This document shows, one piece after another, positions 27,845 to 37,141 of a stretch of 64,000 nucleotides of DNA. The notes beneath the pieces are model-generated. The model searched no databases. It saw nothing but the letters and a program-made list of their open reading frames with translations, and had not been told where the DNA came from. The position numbers and the translations under genes are program-made. Where the stretch lies: contig CAVVYJ010000003.1 of the NCBI GenBank assembly GCA_963752495.1, forward strand, positions 186,001 to 250,000. Direction: 5' to 3'. Positions within the stretch are counted from its first letter, which is position 1, and each line of letters starts with the position of its first letter. Source of the DNA: CAVVYJ01 sp963752495. Its GTDB lineage: Bacteria; Pseudomonadota; Gammaproteobacteria; Burkholderiales; Methylophilaceae.

Positions 27845-28098
27845 ATATATGCCCTGAGAGGCAATATCCATGCGGCCTTTGGCGCATCCTTCTATTTACC
27901 GCATCCGCATCGGTTTTTTGACTTTCAATCCCCTTTTGCCGCGCCTTGGCTTGAGCGGCAGATGCTAGTGGCGAGGACTGTTTGAGGATGTCCGAGTTCC
28001 GTCACCGCAGATGCGGCGCTAAGACCAAGGAAAAGTGGCGCAGGATTTCTGGTTTTTTCTTTTGGTAAGCAAAAGAAGAACTCGCTTAAAGGCGAAAA
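27845..28098. other. intergenic stretch with a hairpin, no gene recognised
   Basis: About 250 nt with no convincing coding frame. It is locally more GC-rich than its surroundings (about 27930-28050). It holds the hairpin TTCTTTTG-GTAAG-CAAAAGAA at 28057-28077, a sequence type often seen in proteobacterial intergenic regions. It separates convergent transcription of the mrcA unit and the trp-hemB cluster. Confidence 0.5.
28057..28077. repeat. short inverted repeat / hairpin
   Basis: The 8-bp arms TTCTTTTG and CAAAAGAA are separated by GTAAG. It may terminate transcription weakly from both convergent units. Confidence 0.45.
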
Positions 28099-28252
28099 TT
28101 ACTTTCTAAACAATAACAGTGCAAAACCAATGCTTGTCACAACACCAAAAACACCAGTACCAATTGCATAAATCAATGCATACATATACCAAGACCCTCA
28201 GTACGAGCACCTAGTCCAACTGGCGAGAAATAAAAGACCTAAGTTTTTGCAT
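28099..28252 (-). pseudogene. possible small membrane protein after hemB, frame-disrupted
   Basis: An ATG at 28252 lies 1 nt past the hemB stop and has a strong ribosome site (AAAGGAT). It opens MQKLRSFIS, then the frame breaks. The sequence SPVGLGARTEGLG continues in another frame, and MYALIYAIGTGVFGVVTSIG, a transmembrane helix, in a third, ending FRK-stop. Together they would form a protein of about 50 residues. Two frame changes in 154 nt match the error pattern elsewhere. No family was recognised. Confidence 0.35.
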
Positions 28253-28253
28253 G

Positions 28254-29251
28254 CTAATCCTTTAGCCACCTCGCCACATCCATCGCAAAATACGTCAACA
28301 CCCCATCTGCCCCTGCGCGTTTAAAGCCAAGCAAACTCTCCATCACACAAGCCTTTTCATCCAGCCAGCCATTCTGCGCGGCAGCTTTGAGCATGGCGTA
28401 TTCGCCACTCACTTGGTAAGCATACGTCGGCACGCCAAATTCAGACTTTCACGCGGCGCACAATATCTAAGTAAGGCATACCCGGTTTTACCATCACCAT
28501 ATCCGCGCCTTCTTCAATATCCAGCGCGACTTCTTTAATCGCCTCGTCACCATTGGCAGGGTCCATTTGGTAATTGTATTTATTGCCTTTGCCTAAGTTG
28601 GCGGATGAGCCCACCGCATCGCGGAAAGGCCCATAAAACGCGCTGGCATATTTGGCAGAGTAGGCCAAAATTTTGGTGTGAATAAACCCCTGCTCTTCCA
28701 AAGCGTCACGAATCGCACCGATGCGGCCATCCATCATGTCAGATGGTGCAACCACATCCGCGCCCGCTTTGGCGTGGCAAAGCGCCTGCTGCACTAACAC
28801 AGCCACGGTTTCATCATTCATCACATAGCCTGTGTCATCAATCAGGCCATCTTGCCCGTGCGTGGTGTAGGGGTCGAGCGCGACATCGGTAATCACGCCT
28901 AATTCAGGGTAAGCTTTTTTAAGCGCTTTAACCGTGCGCGGCACAAGACCTTTTTCATTAAACGCTTCTGCCGCATCCAAGACTTTTATATTGCTGGTCT
29001 ACCACGGGGAAAATCGCCAATGCAGGAATGCCCAACTTAACGCATTCGCCTGCAGTCTTAAGCAGCACATCAATGCTTTGGCGTTGCACGCCAGGCATGG
29101 ATTTCACATCTTCCGTGCGGTTTTCACCATCCAGCACAAACACGGGGTAAATTAAATCATTGGTAGTGAGCACATGCTCTCGCATCAGGCGGCGCGAGAA
29201 CTCATCTTTGCGCATACGGCGCGGGCGGATGGCTAAAAATTGATTCGTCAT
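28254..29251 (-). CDS. hemB: delta-aminolevulinic acid dehydratase (two frameshifts)
   Basis: HemB condenses two 5-aminolevulinate molecules to porphobilinogen. It reads MTNQFLAIRPRRMRKDEFSRRL at the start, DVALDPYTTHGQDGL, the Schiff-base Lys regions ILAYSAKYASAFYGPFRDA and DMVMVKPGMPYLDIV, and ends LTYFAMDVARWLKD. Extra bases at about 28977 (a doubled C on the plus strand) and about 28443 break the frame; removing both gives 331 residues, the normal length. It is the last large gene of the trp cluster, 10 nt after trpC. An essential gene, so sequence error is likely. Confidence 0.93.
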
Positions 29252-29261
29252 TTTTAATCCT

Positions 29262-30050
29262 TTAAGCAAATACTTTGGCTAACTCAGCGCCCGGGTCATC
29301 TTGGCGCATAAACGCCTCACCTACCAAGAACGTATGCACGTTATTTTTACGCATCAACGCAACATCATCACTTGTGAAAATACCACTTTCAGTCACAATA
29401 ATTTTATCTTTTGCGATGCGTGGCAATAAATCCAGCGTGGTTTGTAACGTGACATCAAACGTGCGCAAATTGCGGTTATTGATGCCCAGTAATGGTGTTT
29501 CGAGCTGTAAAGCTAAATCTAGCTCTTCGCCATTATGCACTTCTACCAGCACCGCCATGCCTAGGCTGTGGGCGATGCTTTCCAGCTCGCGCATTTTGGC
29601 TAAATCAATCGCAGCGGCAATGAGCAAAATACAATCCGCACCCATCGCGCGCGCCTCATAGACCTGATATGCATCAATCATAAAATCTTTACGCAACACA
29701 GGTAAATTGCACGCCGCGCGCGCTTGCTTTAAATATTCTGCAGAACCTTGAAAATACTCTTTGTCAGTGAGTACTGACAAACACGCCGCGCCACCAGTTT
29801 CATAGCTTTTGGCGATTTCTGCAGGTTTAAAATCGGCACGAATTACACCTTTGGATGGACTGGCTTTTTTAATTTCCGCAATGACTGCGGCTTGCCCTGC
29901 GGCGATTTTGGCACGTATAGCGCCCACAAAATCACGTGGCTTTGGCTGCAGTTTGGCTAAATCCTGCATTGCCAAAAGTGTTGTGGAGGCTTGTGCTGCA
30001 GCAACCTCTGTGCGTTTTGTTGCTAAAATTTTATTTAAAATATCGCTCAT
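29262..30050 (-). CDS. trpC: indole-3-glycerol phosphate synthase
   Basis: A 262-residue monofunctional TIM barrel that closes the indole ring in tryptophan synthesis. Conserved parts are VIAEIKKASPSKGVIRADF, the catalytic Lys in LPVLRKDFMID, LLGINNRNLRTFDV and TESGIFTSDDV. It is not fused to TrpF. It lies downstream of the DUF3465 gene and upstream of hemB on the same strand. Confidence 0.97.
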   Translation of the reverse strand: MSDILNKILATKRTEVAAAQASTTLLAMQDLAKLQPKPRDFVGAIRAKIAAGQAAVIAEIKKASPSKGVIRADFKPAEIAKSYETGGAACLSVLTDKEYFQGSAEYLKQARAACNLPVLRKDFMIDAYQVYEARAMGADCILLIAAAIDLAKMRELESIAHSLGMAVLVEVHNGEELDLALQLETPLLGINNRNLRTFDVTLQTTLDLLPRIAKDKIIVTESGIFTSDDVALMRKNNVHTFLVGEAFMRQDDPGAELAKVFA

Positions 30051-30058
30051 ATTTTTAC

Positions 30059-30496
30059 TTATTGATAAGTATTGCCTTTATATTTAATCCATCCACCTGC
30101 ATGCAGGCCTTGCGGGTCCCTATGCGTCCAATGAACCACACCACCCTTAGGATTGTAAACGTATTCACCACGAAAGGTGACAACATCACCTACTGCAAGC
30201 ATATCTAATCTGGGTGCAAGATCAACATTGTGTGCGAATAACAAGGTTTTTCCGCTAGCGATTTTGACCAAAAATTTTTGATGTCGCGAGCCTTTATTAT
30301 CATCTTTCAGCAACTTGCTCACAGTACCCTCACCCTCGACCCAAACATCAGAAAGTTTGCGCTTATAGGCTTCATCCAATGCGCTCAGCGCACTCACCTG
30401 TGCGGTGATTGGTTCAGGCACCGAGTCTGGAAACTCCGCCTTGCATGCCACGCCCATTATGGCGATTAGCATGATTAAAAATTTATTTAGTAGCAT
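30059..30496 (-). CDS. DUF3465 family exported protein
   Basis: About 145 residues. The start at 30496 (MLLNKFLIMLIAIMGVAC) gives a hydrophobic leader ending in Cys, so it could be a lipoprotein, though the lipobox is imperfect. The remainder includes VWVEGEGTVSKLLKDDNKGSRHQKF and GGVVHWTHRDPQG, the pattern of DUF3465, a family of unknown function with an OB-like fold. It overlaps the end of the YkgJ-like gene by 14 nt and precedes trpC by 8 nt, so it sits as a passenger in the trp cluster. Confidence 0.8.
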   Translation of the reverse strand: MLLNKFLIMLIAIMGVACKAEFPDSVPEPITAQVSALSALDEAYKRKLSDVWVEGEGTVSKLLKDDNKGSRHQKFLVKIASGKTLLFAHNVDLAPRLDMLAVGDVVTFRGEYVYNPKGGVVHWTHRDPQGLHAGGWIKYKGNTYQ

Positions 30497-31098
30497 TTGT
30501 ACCAAGGCCATGCGGGAAAAAGTCGCGAATATCGGCAACAATGTGTTGTTTGGTTTGACTCATCAGCTGATGATAAGCTTCCTCCAAAGGCTGTATTGTC
30601 GGGCGTGGAATCTCCGCTTCTGACTTTTGCCAGTTTTCGTGCAAACACCAATAATTGTCGCGATCAAAATTCATATGCATCCTGCAAGTAAGCGGTCGCA
30701 CTTCATAGATAGAACACTCGCCATTACTTAAAAACGGGCAGGGTGTGTGGCTACCAAAATCCTTCAAATCCGGCCGTCGGCTCTGTTTAACTTCAAGCGG
30801 CTCAATACCAAGTTTATCGGCCATATAACGCGCTTCAAATTCACTAATCGGCACTGACACATGGCAGCAATGCCCGCATCCACGTGCACATGCGGCAAAC
30901 TTTCCTGCATAATCAAAAATCGTATCTGCCGTGTTCAGTACTTCTACCAGTTTAATCACCGGCCGAGCATTCATTTTGCTCAGGCGTTGCGGCAACGAGA
31001 CCACGTGCGCCTTAAGCTCTTGAGGCACGCTACACAAAAAACTCATCCATTTTGACATTCGCATAAGCACGCGTTTCAGCGGGGGTACGATCAGCCAT
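30483..31098 (-). CDS. YkgJ family cysteine cluster protein (one-base frameshift near 31040)
   Basis: The CxxxCGxCC cluster (CARGCGHCCHVSVP) and a later CPFLSNGECSIYEVRPLTCR mark the zinc/iron-chelate-binding YkgJ family, of unknown function. An ATG at 31098 with a strong ribosome site (AGGAAAG) opens MADRTPAETRAYANVKMDEF. This joins the rest if one T is removed from the T6 run at 31036-31041, giving 204 residues. Without that correction the frame starts only at about 31070. It lies between trpD and the DUF3465 gene. Confidence 0.85.
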
Positions 31099-31107
31099 CT
31101 TGCTTTC

Positions 31108-32118
31108 CTACATAGTACGTTCTACCAGTTGCGCCAATTTCTGTTTGGCTGCACCGTTATCAATTGTTTTTGCGGCATGCTCTATACCCTTATGGATATT
31201 GGATTCCAGACCTGCCACATAAATCGCTGCGCCGGCATTTAGTAACACAATGTCGCGGGCGGCCCCTTGTTTTCCATTAAAAACATCCAAAATCATGGCT
31301 TTGGATTCTTCAGCATTTTGCACCTGAATTTCTTTAAATGAATGAATGTTCATACCAAATTGCTTGGGATTTAGTACAAACTCGCTAATCTTGCCATCTT
31401 TCAATTCTGCAACAAACGTATCGCCAGTAAAGGAAATCTCATCCATGCCATCGGCACCATGCACTACTAAAACGTGTTCCGAACCCAGCTTTTGCAGCAC
31501 ATGTGCGAGCTTTCCCGTTAGCGCCTTATCAAAAACGCCCATCACTTGCCTTTTTGCATTGGCGGGGTTGGTGAGCGGCCCTAGTAAATTGAACAGCGTA
31601 CGCACACCAAGTTCGCGCCGCACAGGCGCTGCATGCTTCATGGCACTATGATGGTTGGGTGCGAACATAAAACCAATGCCAATTTCATCCACGCTTTTAC
31701 CTACTTGCTCAGGCGTTTGATTCACATTCACGCCCAGCACTTCCAGCACATCTGCACTTCCACAGGTAGACGACACCGAGCGCCCGCCATGCTTGGCGAC
31801 TTTTGCGCCTGCTGCTGCCACAACAAACGCACTTGCGGTTGAAACATTAAACGTTTGAATGCCATCGCCGCCAGTGCCGCATGTATCAACAAGATTGGCG
31901 GTGTTATGCACATCAACTTTTGTTGAAAGGGCACGCATCACGGTCGCAGCGGCAGCAATCTCATCCACCGTCTCACCTTTCATGCGAAGTGCGATTAAAA
32001 ATGCGGCAATTTGTGCGGGCGTAAGTTCGCCGCCCATCACCTGTTGCATGATTGCCAGCATTTGATCATGGCTTAAATCTTGGCGATTTAAAAGCTGATT
32101 GAGAACATCTTTGAACAT
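31108..32118 (-). CDS. trpD: anthranilate phosphoribosyltransferase
   Basis: TrpD joins PRPP to anthranilate. The PRPP-binding loop is VDTCGTGGDGIQTFNVSTA, followed by KHGGRSVSSTCGSADVLE and the anthranilate site around NHHSAMKHAAPVRRELG. About 336 residues, normal length. The ATG at 32118 overlaps the trpG stop as TGATG, a sign of translational coupling. Confidence 0.97.
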   Translation of the reverse strand: MFKDVLNQLLNRQDLSHDQMLAIMQQVMGGELTPAQIAAFLIALRMKGETVDEIAAAATVMRALSTKVDVHNTANLVDTCGTGGDGIQTFNVSTASAFVVAAAGAKVAKHGGRSVSSTCGSADVLEVLGVNVNQTPEQVGKSVDEIGIGFMFAPNHHSAMKHAAPVRRELGVRTLFNLLGPLTNPANAKRQVMGVFDKALTGKLAHVLQKLGSEHVLVVHGADGMDEISFTGDTFVAELKDGKISEFVLNPKQFGMNIHSFKEIQVQNAEESKAMILDVFNGKQGAARDIVLLNAGAAIYVAGLESNIHKGIEHAAKTIDNGAAKQKLAQLVERTM

Positions 32119-32684
32119 CAATACGCCTTCAAAAAATTATCCAAAAGCTCATGGCCGTATTCTGTCAGTATCGACTCCGGGTGAAATTGCACACCTTCCA
32201 CCGCCAGCGTTTTGTGCTTCACACCCATAATCTCACCATCATCTGTCCATGCGGTAATTTCCAGACAGTCTGGAATCGTCTCGCGCTCAATCACCAATGA
32301 GTGGTAACGCGTTGCGGTATATGGATTAGGAATATCCTTAAACACGCCAATGTTTTTATGATGGATTTGCGAAGTTTTACCGTGCATTAATTGTTTGGCA
32401 TGAATAATTTTTCCGCCAAATGCCTGACCGATACTTTGATGTCCCAAGCACACGCCAAGCAAAGGTATTTTTCCTGCAAACTCGTGAATCAGCGGCACGC
32501 TAATTCCTGCCTCATTTGGCGTACACGGGCCAGGCGAAATCACAATATAACGCGGTTTTAATTCTGCCACTTTTTGCAAGGTAATTTCATCGTTGCGATG
32601 CACCTGAACATCTTGCCCAAGCTCGCCAAAATACTGTACGAGGTTGTAAGTAAACGAGTCATAATTATCTATCATCAGCAACAT
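32118..32684 (-). CDS. trpG: anthranilate synthase glutamine amidotransferase subunit
   Basis: A 188-residue class I amidotransferase that feeds ammonia to TrpE. The nucleophile Cys is in LLGVCLGHQSIGQAFGG and the His-Glu pair in VQFHPESILTEYG. It may also serve as PabA, as in many bacteria. It overlaps trpD and abuts trpE (shared base at 32684). Confidence 0.97.
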   Translation of the reverse strand: MLLMIDNYDSFTYNLVQYFGELGQDVQVHRNDEITLQKVAELKPRYIVISPGPCTPNEAGISVPLIHEFAGKIPLLGVCLGHQSIGQAFGGKIIHAKQLMHGKTSQIHHKNIGVFKDIPNPYTATRYHSLVIERETIPDCLEITAWTDDGEIMGVKHKTLAVEGVQFHPESILTEYGHELLDNFLKAY

Positions 32685-34181
32685 TATTCTGCTCCTTTAC
32701 TACTATCAAGGCCAGCCTGCACCATTTCAGCCGCGCGTATGACCGCTTTGGCTTTATTTTGCGTCTCATCCCACTCAGATTGCGGCACGGAATCGGCCAC
32801 AATTCCCGCACCCGCTTGCACATAGAGTTTGTTATTTTTAATCACGCCAGTTCTAATCGCAATCGCAACATCCATATCGCCATTAAACCCCAAATAACCA
32901 ACAGCACCCGCATAAATACCGCGCTTGCTGGGTTCCAGTTCATCAATAATTTCCATAGCACGTATCTTTGGTGCTCCGCTGACCGTACCTGCTGGGAAAG
33001 TCGCCTTAAGTACATCAATGGCGTCCATATTGGGCTTCAGCTTACCTTCCACATTGCTCACAATGTGCATCACATGCGAGTAACGCTCAATCATCATATT
33101 ATCCGTTACTTTAACCGTGCCTATTTGCGCCACGCGGCCAACATCGTTACGACCTAAATCCATCAGTTGCACATGCTCGGCACGCTCTTTAGGGTCTGCC
33201 AACAACTCTTCAGCCAGCGCCAAATCTTGCTTCTCGCGTATTGCCACGCGGGCGCGTGCCAGCAATGGGGCGCGATGTCACAGTGCCATTTTCCAAGCGT
33301 ACCAAAATTTCCGGTGAAGCGCCCACCACATGGTGGTCGCCCATGTCGTAATAAAACATATAGGGCGAAGGATTGAGGCTGCGTAGCGCGCGATATAAAC
33401 TTAAAGGTGGCGCAGTGAAATCTTGGCTCATACGCTGCGAAAGCACCACTTGCATAATATCGCCATCCAAAATATATTGCTGTGCTTTTTTTACCGCTGC
33501 CTTAAAGTTGGCTTCACCAAATTCAGAAGTTGCTGCAGTAATTTGCGCAGGTTGCGACTCGGGAATCCCAACGGATTTACGAAGCTGATCCAGAAGCCCT
33601 GATAGGCGCATGGATGCTAGCTGGTAGGCGTTTGCCTCTTCCGGGTTTGCATAAACGATAAAATACAATTTACCGCTTAGATTATCCACTACCGCGATTT
33701 CTTCTGAAATCATCAATAGCACATCAGGCGTGCCAATGACATCCGACTTTTTGGTGTGCGCTAATTTTTTCTCAATATAGCGTATCGTTTCATAACCAAA
33801 ATAACCGGTTAAGCCACCTGTGAAGCGCGGCGAACCATGATAAGGCGGTGTTTTAAAACGTGCTTGAAATGCTTTAACAAAGTCTAGCGGATTGGTATTT
33901 TCGTGCGTTTCCAGCACAGTATCATTTTGCAAAACCTGAACGGTAAAGCCATTTGCGACAATCCGCGTTTTGGCAGGCAAGCCAATAATTGAGTAGCGTC
34001 CAAAGCGCTCGCCGCCCTGCACACTCTCAAGCAGATAGCTGAATGGCTGATTGGCTAATTTGAGGTAAAGTGAAAGTGGCGTGTCGAGATCGGCAAACGT
34101 CTCCAGCACCAGCGGTATGCGGTTGTAGCCCTGCTTTGCAAGCGCATTAAATTCGTTTTGATTGATTGTATTAAACATCAT
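32684..34181 (-). CDS. trpE: anthranilate synthase component I (one-base frameshift near 33229)
   Basis: TrpE makes anthranilate from chorismate. The N-terminal regulatory part has LLESVQGGERFGRYSIIG with the Leu-Leu-Glu-Ser element that binds tryptophan for feedback inhibition. The catalytic part has GDIMQVVLSQRM, RPIAGTRPRG and GTVSGAPKIRAMEIIDEL. The frame breaks after GNTRE; removing one base at about 33229 restores TREEDLALAEELLADPKE and about 498 residues. Two ATGs (34181, 34178) are adjacent. The leader upstream is strongly structured. Confidence 0.94.
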
Positions 34182-34323
34182 TTTGCTAATAACTTTCCTG
34201 GTGATAATTTTCTGTTAGTTCGCAGCACTTAAGCTGCAGGTTAATTGGCCCGCCATGCATAAGATGGCAGACGATATTTAGCTGCGCCAACGGCGCCAGC
34301 TCAGAAAATTATTTATTAGCAAA
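34182..34323 (-). promoter_or_regulatory. structured 5' leader of trpE (split long-range inverted repeat)
   Basis: On the minus strand a 22-nt arm (34323-34302, TTTGCTAATAAATAATTTTCTG) is complementary to two 11-nt arms, CAGAAAATTAT (34214-34204) and TTATTAGCAAA (34192-34182). The 11 nt between these two carry the trpE ribosome site AGGAAAG. The enclosed 87 nt fold into three further hairpins: AGCTGGCGCC/GGCGCAGCT, GCCAT/ATGGC and GCAGC/GCTGC. A structured regulatory leader or a small inverted-repeat element is inferred. No known riboswitch class was recognised. Confidence 0.5.
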
Positions 34324-34327
34324 TTCA

Positions 34328-34999
34328 TTATATTTTAGTCAAAAGCTCTGTTAATTCAGTTAAATCATCAATCGTTGCGTCTACTTTGCTCGTATCTATG
34401 ATCTTGCCCTGATTATATCCATAAGGCACGGTAACTATATAGCAACCTGCTGCATGCGCCGCCGCAATATCAGTAGCAGAATCACCCACCAAGATTGCTT
34501 CGCTCGTAAGCACATCGAATTCTGCACAAATATGCTGCAATTGTATAGGGTCTGGCTTCTTTTTTGCGAGCGTATCACCAGAAACCACCATCTCGAAAAA
34601 GTCATGCAGCCCGCTTTTTTTGAGAAGTGGTAACGTAAACTTTTCCGGCTTATTGGTCACGCATGCCAGCCTATAACCCTCGTCATATAAGGCTTGCAAG
34701 CCATCTTTCACGCCCACATAAGGTACGCTTTCGTGCGCGTTATCGGCGTAATGCTCAAAAAACAAATGTTCTGCGCGCTCAAACAACGCTGAATTCGGCT
34801 CTGCATCAAGTGTTGCAGTTAAACAACGTTTTATCAGCACTTGTGCACCTTCGCCGATAAAACTTTCTACCAACTCCAAGTGCAAAGGCGCAAAGTCGAG
34901 CGCCTTTAACATCTCATTTGCCGCAGCTGCAATCTCTGGCGCTGTATGAAGCAAAGTTCCGTCTAAGTCAGTCATGACGGCCTTCACAGCAAATTTCAT
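34328..34999 (-). CDS. gph: phosphoglycolate phosphatase
   Basis: A 223-residue HAD-superfamily phosphatase. Motif I is VMTDLDGTLLHTAPEI (nucleophile Asp), motif II is in LACVTNKPEKF, and motif III/IV in KKKPDPIQL and ILVGDSATDIAAA. It hydrolyses 2-phosphoglycolate in most homologues. The order rpe-gph-trpE is common in proteobacteria. It follows rpe by 12 nt. Confidence 0.92.
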   Translation of the reverse strand: MKFAVKAVMTDLDGTLLHTAPEIAAAANEMLKALDFAPLHLELVESFIGEGAQVLIKRCLTATLDAEPNSALFERAEHLFFEHYADNAHESVPYVGVKDGLQALYDEGYRLACVTNKPEKFTLPLLKKSGLHDFFEMVVSGDTLAKKKPDPIQLQHICAEFDVLTSEAILVGDSATDIAAAHAAGCYIVTVPYGYNQGKIIDTSKVDATIDDLTELTELLTKI

Positions 35000-35011
35000 A
35001 TAAATTGGCGC

Positions 35012-35721
35012 TTATACCGTCGCTAGTGAAGCACGAATTTCAGACACCACCGTGTTATAACGATTCTTGTCGGTGTCTAACCCTTTAGTGAAAATCGCAT
35101 TGCCTGCAACAAAGGTATCGGCGCCAGCTCTAGCGATTTCTACAATGTTTTGCGCATTCACACCGCCGTCAACTTCTAGCCAAATTTCGCGGCCAGTTTC
35201 TTTGGTATATGCATCAATACGTGCACGCGCTTCTTTCAGCTTGCCCAATGTGCTGGGGATAAATTTTTGTCCACCAAAACCTGGGTTCACCGACATCAGC
35301 AATATCATGTCGACTTTGTCCATCACGTAATCCAGATAAGCCAAGCGGCGTGGCTGGATTAAATACCAAGACCAGACTTACAGCCTAAATCACGCACCAT
35401 GCTTAAGCTACGGTCGATATGTGTAGAGGCTTCTGGGTGAAAAGTAATAATATTGGCGCCTGCTTTAGCAAAATCAGGAATAATGCGGTCAACCGGCTCC
35501 ACCATCAAATGCACATCAATTAACGCGCCGACGTTTTTAGAAATCTCACGAATTGATTCGCACACCAACGGGCCAATCGTCAAATTTGGCACAAAGTGGT
35601 TATCCATCACGTCAAAGTGCACAATGTCAGTACCTGACAAAATGACATCTTCAATCTCTTGGCCAAGCTTGGCAAAGTTAGCTGAAAGGATACTTGGGGC
35701 GATTCTAAAAGTTTTACTCAT
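35012..35721 (-). CDS. rpe: ribulose-phosphate 3-epimerase (two one-base insertions)
   Basis: Rpe interconverts ribulose 5-phosphate and xylulose 5-phosphate, and in RuMP methylotrophs helps regenerate the formaldehyde acceptor. The TIM barrel shows IAPSILSANFAKLGQE, HFDVMDNHFVPNLTIGP, MSVNPGFGGQKFIPS and LEVDGGVNAQN. Doubled C bases on the plus strand at about 35342 and 35366 break the frame. Removing both restores GCKSGLVFNPATPLAYLDYV and 235 residues. It is divergent from hemA. Confidence 0.93.
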
Positions 35722-35864
35722 GGTGTGTTTCCTAAAAATATGGCCGTCATCAAAATTAACTGTAATGCGTTATTTTAGCGCGTTTTAACCTTTTTACACT
35801 AGCCAGATGGCATTTATGCTTGTAATTCATACCTTTAAAGCCAATCACTTGGTAAAATAGCGCC

Positions 35865-37109
35865 ATGCAGCTTTATACCATTGGGGTGAATCACACCACC
35901 GCACCTATTTCAATTCGCGAAAACGTGGCGTTTAGCAACGAGAATCTGCGCCATGCGCTTGGCGATTTAACCGCACGCAATGCGGCTGAGGCGGCGATTT
36001 TATCTACCTGCAACCGCACCGAGATCTATGTGCAAACATCGCATGCAGAGTCTGTTGTCGATTGGCTTGCGCAATATCACAAGTTAGATATTGCCAATGT
36101 GCAGCCTTACACTTACACCTTAAGCAACCAAGATGCCGTCAAGCATGCTTTCCGTGTGGCCAGTGGCTTGGATAGCATGGTACTGGGTGAACCGCAAATT
36201 TTAGGGCAATTTAAACAATCGGTAAAAGTCGCACAAGAGGCAGGCACGCTGGGCACGCATCTGCACAAACTTTTTCAGCGCACTTTTGAAGTCGCCAAAG
36301 AGGTGCGTACCAATACGGATATCGGCGGCAGCTCGATTTCGATGGCGGCGGCAGCAGTTAAACTAGCGCAACGCATTTTTGGCGACATTAAAAATCAAAA
36401 GGTGTTATTTATTGGCGCGGGAGAGATGATAGAACTTTGTGCAGACCATTTTTCTGCGCAAAAACCAAAAAGCATGACAGTCGCGAACCGCACGATTGAA
36501 CGCGGCGCCAGCCTTGCAGAGAAAATTGGCGGCCATGCGATTCTGCTTAACGATTTGCCAGACCGTTTTGCAGATTTTGATATAGTCATCACCAGCACCG
36601 CAAGCCAGTTACCGATTGTCGGCCTTGGCATGGTTGAGCGCGCAGTTAAAGCACGGAAACATCGCCCGATTTTCATGGTGGACTTGGCAGTGCCGCGAGA
36701 TATTGAGCCAGAAGTCGCACAATTGGACGATGTGTTCCTCTATACCGTAGATGATTTGGCACAAGTAGTTTCTGATGGTTTGGAAAACCGTCAGGAAGCG
36801 GCTATTAACGCCGAAATGATTGTGCAGGCACGTGTTGAAAACTTTATGCACTGGCTTAAAAAGCGCGATAGCGTGCCTACCATCAAAGCGCTGCGCGACC
36901 AAGCAGAAGCCACACGCAAGGCCGAGCTGGAAAAAGCGCTAAAGCTGATTCAAAAAGGCGAGAGCCCTGAAAAAGTGTTAGAAGCCATGAGTAGCGCGCT
37001 TACCAACAAATTTTTACATGCGCCCAGCCATGTGCTTAATCAGGCGCAAGGTGATGAACACGAGCGTTTGGAACAACTACTCCGCCATATCTACCAAATT
37101 AAAAACTAG
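35865..37109 (+). CDS. hemA: glutamyl-tRNA reductase
   Basis: HemA reduces glutamyl-tRNA to glutamate-1-semialdehyde, the first step of C5 haem synthesis. The catalytic Cys is in LSTCNRTEIYV; further motifs are GLDSMVLGEPQILGQFK, the NADPH-binding LFIGAGEMIEL and VDLAVPRDIEPEV. At 414 residues the length is standard. hemB lies about 7 kb away. prfA follows 32 nt downstream, as in E. coli and many relatives. Confidence 0.97.
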   Translation: MQLYTIGVNHTTAPISIRENVAFSNENLRHALGDLTARNAAEAAILSTCNRTEIYVQTSHAESVVDWLAQYHKLDIANVQPYTYTLSNQDAVKHAFRVASGLDSMVLGEPQILGQFKQSVKVAQEAGTLGTHLHKLFQRTFEVAKEVRTNTDIGGSSISMAAAAVKLAQRIFGDIKNQKVLFIGAGEMIELCADHFSAQKPKSMTVANRTIERGASLAEKIGGHAILLNDLPDRFADFDIVITSTASQLPIVGLGMVERAVKARKHRPIFMVDLAVPRDIEPEVAQLDDVFLYTVDDLAQVVSDGLENRQEAAINAEMIVQARVENFMHWLKKRDSVPTIKALRDQAEATRKAELEKALKLIQKGESPEKVLEAMSSALTNKFLHAPSHVLNQAQGDEHERLEQLLRHIYQIKN

Positions 37110-37141
37110 TAAATCAAAAATTAAAAAATGAAACCTTACGT

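Noticed and set aside
28057..28077. Remnant of a mobile element
   Set aside because: Only an 8-bp hairpin is present; there are no terminal repeats, target duplication or transposase fragments.
34182..34323. A trp attenuator with leader peptide, or an integron attC site
   Set aside because: The internal short frame has no Trp codons, and the attC core and inverse core with correct spacing are absent.
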